Origin: Anseranas semipalmata
Lineage: Eukaryota; Chordata; Aves; Anseriformes; Anseranatidae
Length of the DNA stretch: 64,000 nucleotides
NCBI GenBank assembly: GCA_013399115.1
Contig: VXAA01005193.1
Coordinates: forward strand, 1,581,372-1,645,371
Reading direction: 5' to 3'
The notes beneath the pieces are model-generated. The model was not told where the DNA came from, made no database searches, and saw only the letters and a list, made by a program, of their open reading frames with translations. Positions 58,363-64,000 of this stretch are shown piece by piece (the first letter of the stretch is position 1; each line of letters starts with the position of its first letter). Position numbers and translations under genes: made by a program.

Positions 58363-61339
58363 CAAAAAAACCACTATGCATTTATCAGCTACAAACTCTC
58401 AGTGAATTAAATGAAAGTCATAATGAAGGGAAGGGATGACAGTCAGGACAGGCAATTTCATTACAATCTAAAGAGCCACCACCCACCCTACCCTCCCCCC
58501 CCAAAAGTTTCCCTTTCCACACCTCCCTAGGGCTTGCCATCTTGCCATCAGATGTTTGTAACAAAAATGTAAGTAACACAAGCTTGCAAAATGTTTATAT
58601 ATAATAATGAATTATTACTCTCAAATACAGAACTGTTTCTCGGGTCTAAAGGAACTGTTACACAAAACGTGAGAGAGAGAATTAAAAATTACAGAGTGAT
58701 ATTTCTAAGGAGTATATTACCTCTTTTCAAAGAGAAATGGCATCATGTTGTTATATAGCATCATTCACTGATTCCTCAATTCTAAGAAATTGGTAAGTTA
58801 AAAGCATCTGAAGGTGTCCTTTAGCAGTAGATGCATCATTTTCTAACTTGTCCACAGACAGAAGTGTGTTTGTATAGGAAATTACTTGCTGTAATTATTA
58901 ATCATGCATTTCTAGTTTCAACATTCAACACAGGGAAAGAAAGAATCAATACAGCTGCTGTACAGAGCTAAACAATACTCTTGGGACACCCATTCTTAGT
59001 ACCAAGTTCAAAAATAGCAAGTGATATTTGAATGCAGATGGTTAGATGGTTTGTTGCATTTACAATTGGAAGCAGCAGATAAGGATAATAAGGAGGAGCT
59101 GGAAATACAACGCATATTCTTGATGGCAAAAACTGAATGCTTGCCAGTATTAAGAGCAATATGACAAATTAAAATTTAAAAGGACCCGCTTATTGGCTAC
59201 AATAATGGCACTGATGACTCACATAAAGATGCTCATACAAACATGTTCATACAAACATGCTTTTTCTGTTTTACTTTCTCAGTAGGAACAACTAGGAGAA
59301 TCTCATGGCTGCTGATTACGTGGCACCAGAGTTCATATTCAGCTTGTATTTTCCATGACTCCTAAGGAGTCCACTTGGAACTGCAAAAAGGAAAAAAACC
59401 TTTCCAGAAGTTGTGCAAGGTAGACTAAGATGAATAAAAAAATGGCAGAAAACATCTCTAAACATGTTTGTTTGTATCTGTAATTGCTCAGATGCTCAAC
59501 TCATATCTGATCTTTCACAAGATTTTTCAGTTGATACTCATTTTAATCGGCCTATAGTAGTCTGTATGAATTCAACTAATTGAAATGGATGATGAAAGCC
59601 TAAGAAGTATTTCTTTTCTAGTCTTGACTGAAAGACAGAACTCAGCTGGTATCTGATGTTTCAAAAATTTGTCAGGAATAGCAACATCAAGCATGTTACA
59701 TCTATTTACTACCATCATTCCTTCAACAATGGCTTACTGAAAAGGTCTGTTCAGGTATTTCAACTGCTTTCACTTAGAACTGTTTAAAAAAGGTGCTTTC
59801 TACCTACATTACAGCATTTGTACTGCTCTATAGTAATGCACAGAATTCCTCATATATATATAAGGAAACAGATTATTGGTTTATAGGACACTATTTAGAG
59901 CCTCAGCTGGGTTTGTTAAACTAAATTTGTAGACTTCCTTCAGAAATAATGTAAGATGATTCATGGAAGACTAAAACAGTCCTCAATTAGTTCTCTAGCT
60001 AATCAAGGAAAATGGCAGTAAGTACATTGTGAAGAAGCCAAATTAATTCAAAACCTAAAAAGAAGTTCAAAACATTCCTACTAGTGCAAACCATTAAAGG
60101 CACAGTAGGCAAAAAACACTTGCCATTGAAGGCTTTTTTTTTCTTAAGACATACCAATCCATAGGACACTCAGGTTCCTTATTCCCAATGTTTTATAACA
60201 ATGTTGTCAATTAATAGTATCAAATAAAAACATGGTTATTCAAGTAATATCCATAAACCTAACAGTCTGTACCTTATTCTGAGTTTATCAGCAACTTAGC
60301 TCCAGGAAACACTGCTTATAGAACTGCAGAAAAAATACACATTCTTTAAAATACATTTTTGATTTTTATAAAACTGAACCTAAAAAGGAATCAAACTACC
60401 ACACATGAATTCTAGCTTGTTGCACATTTACTAACAGTAATGCACTTATATGTTTTTATACCATTTATGTGCTAGACAAGATGCTTTCTTCAACTGAAAC
60501 ACACATGATGAAATCTTAGTGGAAATTACTATCACAGACTATTTTCTTGAACTTCAGAACTAGCAATTTAGACAAATTCAAATGAAAGGGCAAAAGTATT
60601 TGGCTGAACAGAGAAAATAAGAAAAACATCCTGTCTACGCAAATATCCCCAGCAGCAGACACTTGGACCACAATGTTTATTTTATTGGATGCAGAATGAG
60701 TGAGAAAAAAAATCATTTTTTCCTATAGTATGTCAAAGCTTTTAACCTTTTTATTAATATTATACATGTAGTCATGGGCCTGCTGACATTACAGCTGGGT
60801 TGACAGGCTTTTTGCATATCCCGTATGGCTGAGTATATACGGAAAACTCAGCCAAAGACACAGAACAGAGATCACATCCCCTAAATTTAGAGAACACTTA
60901 AGATCAGCAAAATGATTCTGCAAAGCGTTAAGGTTCCAGATTAAAATCACTATCATATGTGATATTTCCTCTCTGCTGTTTCACAAAAGATCCAACATTT
61001 ATACCATAAGCTCTCTGAAAACTTTGAAATGTCTGCACAAGACTTCTGCGTTGCTCACACGTTCCTCTGTTGCAGCTTTCTTTCCCTTTTTTTCCCCCCT
61101 AAGACACTGCTCATATTTTGAGTTCAAAAGCAAGAGATTAGACCCTTGGTTCTCCAGTCTCACCCAAAGCACAGTATTCCTATTTTGGTGTGCAGACTGA
61201 GCAATGACCTCAAAACATACAGTGAAACTTTCACACCTTTATACATACCTATGGCTATGTACATTTCTCAAATATAAGGCATGCAAAGGGAGTGTGTTCT
61301 ACTACCTGAAATAAAGGCCAAAGCACAAGACATTCTTAA

Positions 61340-61490
61340 ATCTCTTCCTTGCCCTAAAACTGAGTGATGGTAAAGACATCACCTCTGTGACCTCAGTGTC
61401 TAAAGTTGTAAAATGGGAATAACCAGTTAAACTTACAAGAATATAGCCAAGATATATATATTTGTAAATATTCTGAAGGTGCTCAGATTA
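61340..61490 (+). repeat. MIR/CORE-SINE-like fragment, 5' type
   Basis: CACCTCTGTGACCTCAGTGT, CTAAAGTTGTAAAATGGGAA and TAACC follow the MIR order 'cacttaacctctctgagcctcagtttcc...gtaaaatggggataat'. A TTGTAAATATTCTGAAGGTG-like stretch then parallels the next block of the family. Confidence 0.6.
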
Positions 61491-61592
61491 AAAACTTATG
61501 AAAAGCAGTTTCATCTATTATTTATATTTATTTATATTTTAATTTGATTTCAAAGTAGACACTAACTTTCCAGTTAGAAACTTCAGCAGCTA

Positions 61593-61795
61593 CCTAATAA
61601 TAATGCCATGAACAATGCTACTTACACAGCAGTTTGAAACTATAGGTCTCAAAGTGTTTTACCTAAAACAATATTGTTATATTTGTTTTATAAACATGGA
61701 AACTGAGGTACAGTAAGAAGTGAGTTGCTCCCATTCGGCAGGTGGAATGTCCGTGTCTGGTCAATGTCTCAGCCATAAGAACTATGTGCCTGAGA
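61593..61795 (+). repeat. MIR/CORE-SINE-like fragment, core and 3' type
   Basis: CTAATAATAATGCC, AGGTCTCAAAGTGTTTTACC, ATAAACATGGAAACTGAGGT and ACAGTAAGAAGTGAG match the core of MIR-type SINEs in order. It lies about 100 bases from another MIR-like fragment in the same orientation. Confidence 0.65.
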
Positions 61796-62853
61796 AACTA
61801 ACTGAAACATTGTTTTTTAGTACTCATTTATTTCTGTTTATTTCTCAAGAACCTTGAGAGACAACCTGTGTGTCCATCACTGTGTTCAGGTGATCTGCAT
61901 GGCAAAACAAGCAGGAACTCAGCGTAGACATTTTGGTGACTAAAGATCAGTCATTTAAGCTTGTACTAGTCACCTTATGTTTCCTTCAGACTCAGTGGAA
62001 AAAAAAAAAAAAAGGGTACTTCTGCAGGGATGATTTATTTCACCCTAAAATAAATATGTAACGCAGACTAGATGGAGGTACTGATTTCTTTTCACAGGAA
62101 ACTTCAAGTGATGAGCTCAGACTTGCACACAGAGCTCAAACGTTCCAAGTTAGGAGTCATCCTCACTAATCCATAGGACAAAGGGAAAAACGGTCTTTAA
62201 ATTGCTACTCATTACTAGCTTGTATATATATATGGTTACTTTTATTCCGAGTTTACACTTCTGTACATTACTTGGGTCAGGTATTCAATTCACCAGTTGT
62301 CGTCTTTGTTACTTACATTATTATCAGGCAACGTGATAAGGAATTTACCAGTTTGTCAGCCATATCAGAGCTGCATCTGCCCCTGATGGACTAGATTGGA
62401 AACGAGTTCGTTTTCTGTACCCTTTGCACCCCCCCTTAGCTGTTCGCATTTCATAATGCAGCAGCTGAGATCAGCTACTCAGGGTCTCACAGTGAGGGAC
62501 ACTCGGCAGTACTGGCGGTGAATGACCAGGCTTCAGTCTCATCGTTGGGCTGACAAGAACCACCATTAGATAATCTTCTGGTCATGCAGACAAATGTATC
62601 TCTTCGCTTGAAATTTACTAAATGCTGAGGACAAGCAAAAAGGATTTTTATCTTTATTGAATAGTCCATTTCTTGAGAGGTGTAGCTTCTTAAATTTTGT
62701 ATAACGTTTTAATTCTGTTTTCCTCTTAAGTCTTGAGTTTCACTTACATAAAGACATTATTACAAGTATATAAGTATTCATTTTAAAAAAATTAAACATC
62801 AAAATAAATTTTAGAATTTACATGTGTTTCAAAATCTCTATTACCCAGGACAG

Positions 62854-64000
62854 ATTCATAGAATCACAGACTATCCTGAGTTGGAAGGGACCCACAAGGC
62901 TCATCGAGTCCAACTCCTGGCTCCACACAGGACCACCCAAAAATCAAACCATGTGTCCGAGAGCATTGTCCAAACATTTCTTCAACTCCAGCAGGCTTAA
63001 TACTATGACCACTGCCCTGGGCAGCCTGTTCCAGTGCCCCACCACCCTCTCGGTGAAGAACCTTTTCCTAACATCCAGCCTGAACCTCCCCTGTCACAGC
63101 TCCATGCCGTTCCCTCGGGTCCTGTCGCTGTCACCAGAGAGCAGAGATCAGCGCCTGCCCCTCCGCTCCCCTTGTGAGGAAGCTGCAGGCCGCCATGAGG
63201 CCTCCCCTCAGCCTCCTCTTCTCTGGGCTGAACAAACCAAGTGACCTCAAGCTGCTCCTCATAGGTCTTCCCCTCTAGACCCTTCACCATCTTTGTAGCC
63301 CTCCTTTGGAGGCATAGTTTTATGTACTTATACTGTGGTGCCCAGAACTGCACACAGCACTCGAGGTGAGGCCGCACCAGTGCAGAGCAGAGTAGGACAA
63401 TCACTTCCCTCAGCTGGCTAGCCATGCCGTGACTGATACACCCCAGGGTACAGTTGGCCCTCCTGGCTGCCAGGGCACACTGCTGGCTCACGTTCAGCTT
63501 GCTGTCGACCAGAACCCCAGATCCCTTTCTGCAGGGCTGCTCTCCAGCCTCTCATCCCCCAGTCTGTACGTATAGCCAGGGTTGCCCCTTCCCAGGTACA
63601 GAATCCAGCACTTGCTTGTTAAACTTCATATCACTGGTGATTACCCAGCCCTCTAATTTATCGAGATCTCTCTGCAAGGTCCCTCTACCCTCGAGGTAGT
63701 CAACAGCTCCTCCCAATTTAGTATCATCTGCAAACTTACTCAAAACACCTAGTCCTACATCCAAGTCATTTACGAAACCATTGAAGAGAACTGGCCCTAA
63801 AATGGAGCCCTGCAGAACCCCACTAGTGACTGGCTGCCAGCCCGATGTAACCCCATTTACTATAACCCTTTGAGCCCAACCCATCAGCCAATTGTTCACC
63901 CATTGTATTATGTTTTTATCTATCTGCATGCTGGACATTTTGTCCAGAAGGATACTGTGAGAAACAGTATCAGAAGCTTTACTGAAATCCAGAAAGATTA
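62854..64000 (-). mobile_element. CR1 LINE, 3' part with reverse transcriptase (- strand), cut by the window edge
   Basis: The left end (TTCATAGAATCACAGA, then GTTGGAAGGGACC) is the reverse complement of the avian CR1 3' terminus with its ATTCTATG-type repeats, so the element runs on the - strand. From 63938 down to 63552 an open frame encodes CR1 ORF2 reverse-transcriptase motifs, including [13 protein letters not shown] and the catalytic FADDTKLGG box. A second frame at 63491-63003 carries the C-terminal CALAARRAN and [11 protein letters not shown] motifs. Stops and small deletions separate the two. CR1 is the dominant non-LTR retrotransposon of birds. The 5' part lies beyond the edge, and the copy looks relatively recent. 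Confidence 0.93.

Overview
The window is nuclear DNA of a bird. It carries spliced vertebrate genes with GT-AG introns. It also has a well-preserved CR1 LINE of avian type at its right edge, an older and more diverged CR1 copy, and several MIR/CORE-SINE-like fragments. No CRISPR, operon or bacterial features are present. The species cannot be fixed from the sequence alone. Single N bases at 21913 and 48807 suggest a draft assembly.

Two protein-coding genes are present in part, and they converge. On the + strand are the last three coding exons of ALX4, an aristaless-type paired homeobox transcription factor: exon 2 at 19985-20295, exon 3 at 24863-24991 and exon 4 at 25491-25814. ALX4 exon 1 is not recognisable and must lie to the left. 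Positions 1-19984 are therefore read as intron 1, opening with a CpG-island-like segment. A long 3' UTR is inferred from the stop codon to about 30.3 kb.

On the - strand are the last five coding exons of EXT2, a subunit of the heparan sulfate co-polymerase: 52575-52741, 45119-45262, 44432-44560, 43172-43254 and 37533-37671. These encode residues matching about 499-718 of the human protein. The remaining EXT2 exons lie beyond the right edge. The tail-to-tail EXT2/ALX4 order is the one found in mammals, where loss of both genes underlies Potocki-Shaffer syndrome.

The two genes do not form a biochemical pathway. ALX4 is a nuclear patterning factor for skull and limb. EXT2 acts in the Golgi on heparan sulfate. 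Their link is conserved neighbourhood.

Most of the rest is intron and intergenic DNA. The observations most worth following are: (1) a decayed Ty3/gypsy-type integrase in ALX4 intron 1, a class that is very scarce in birds; (2) an ALX4 exon 2 that begins with a donor-like GTAAAG directly after its acceptor; (3) a degenerate repeat of period about 21 bp just inside the EXT2 intron after the exon ending at 43172; (4) an intron-3-retention reading frame in ALX4 that would lose the OAR domain; and (5) a diverged CR1 and MIR-like elements inside the EXT2 introns. No wholly new gene system was found.
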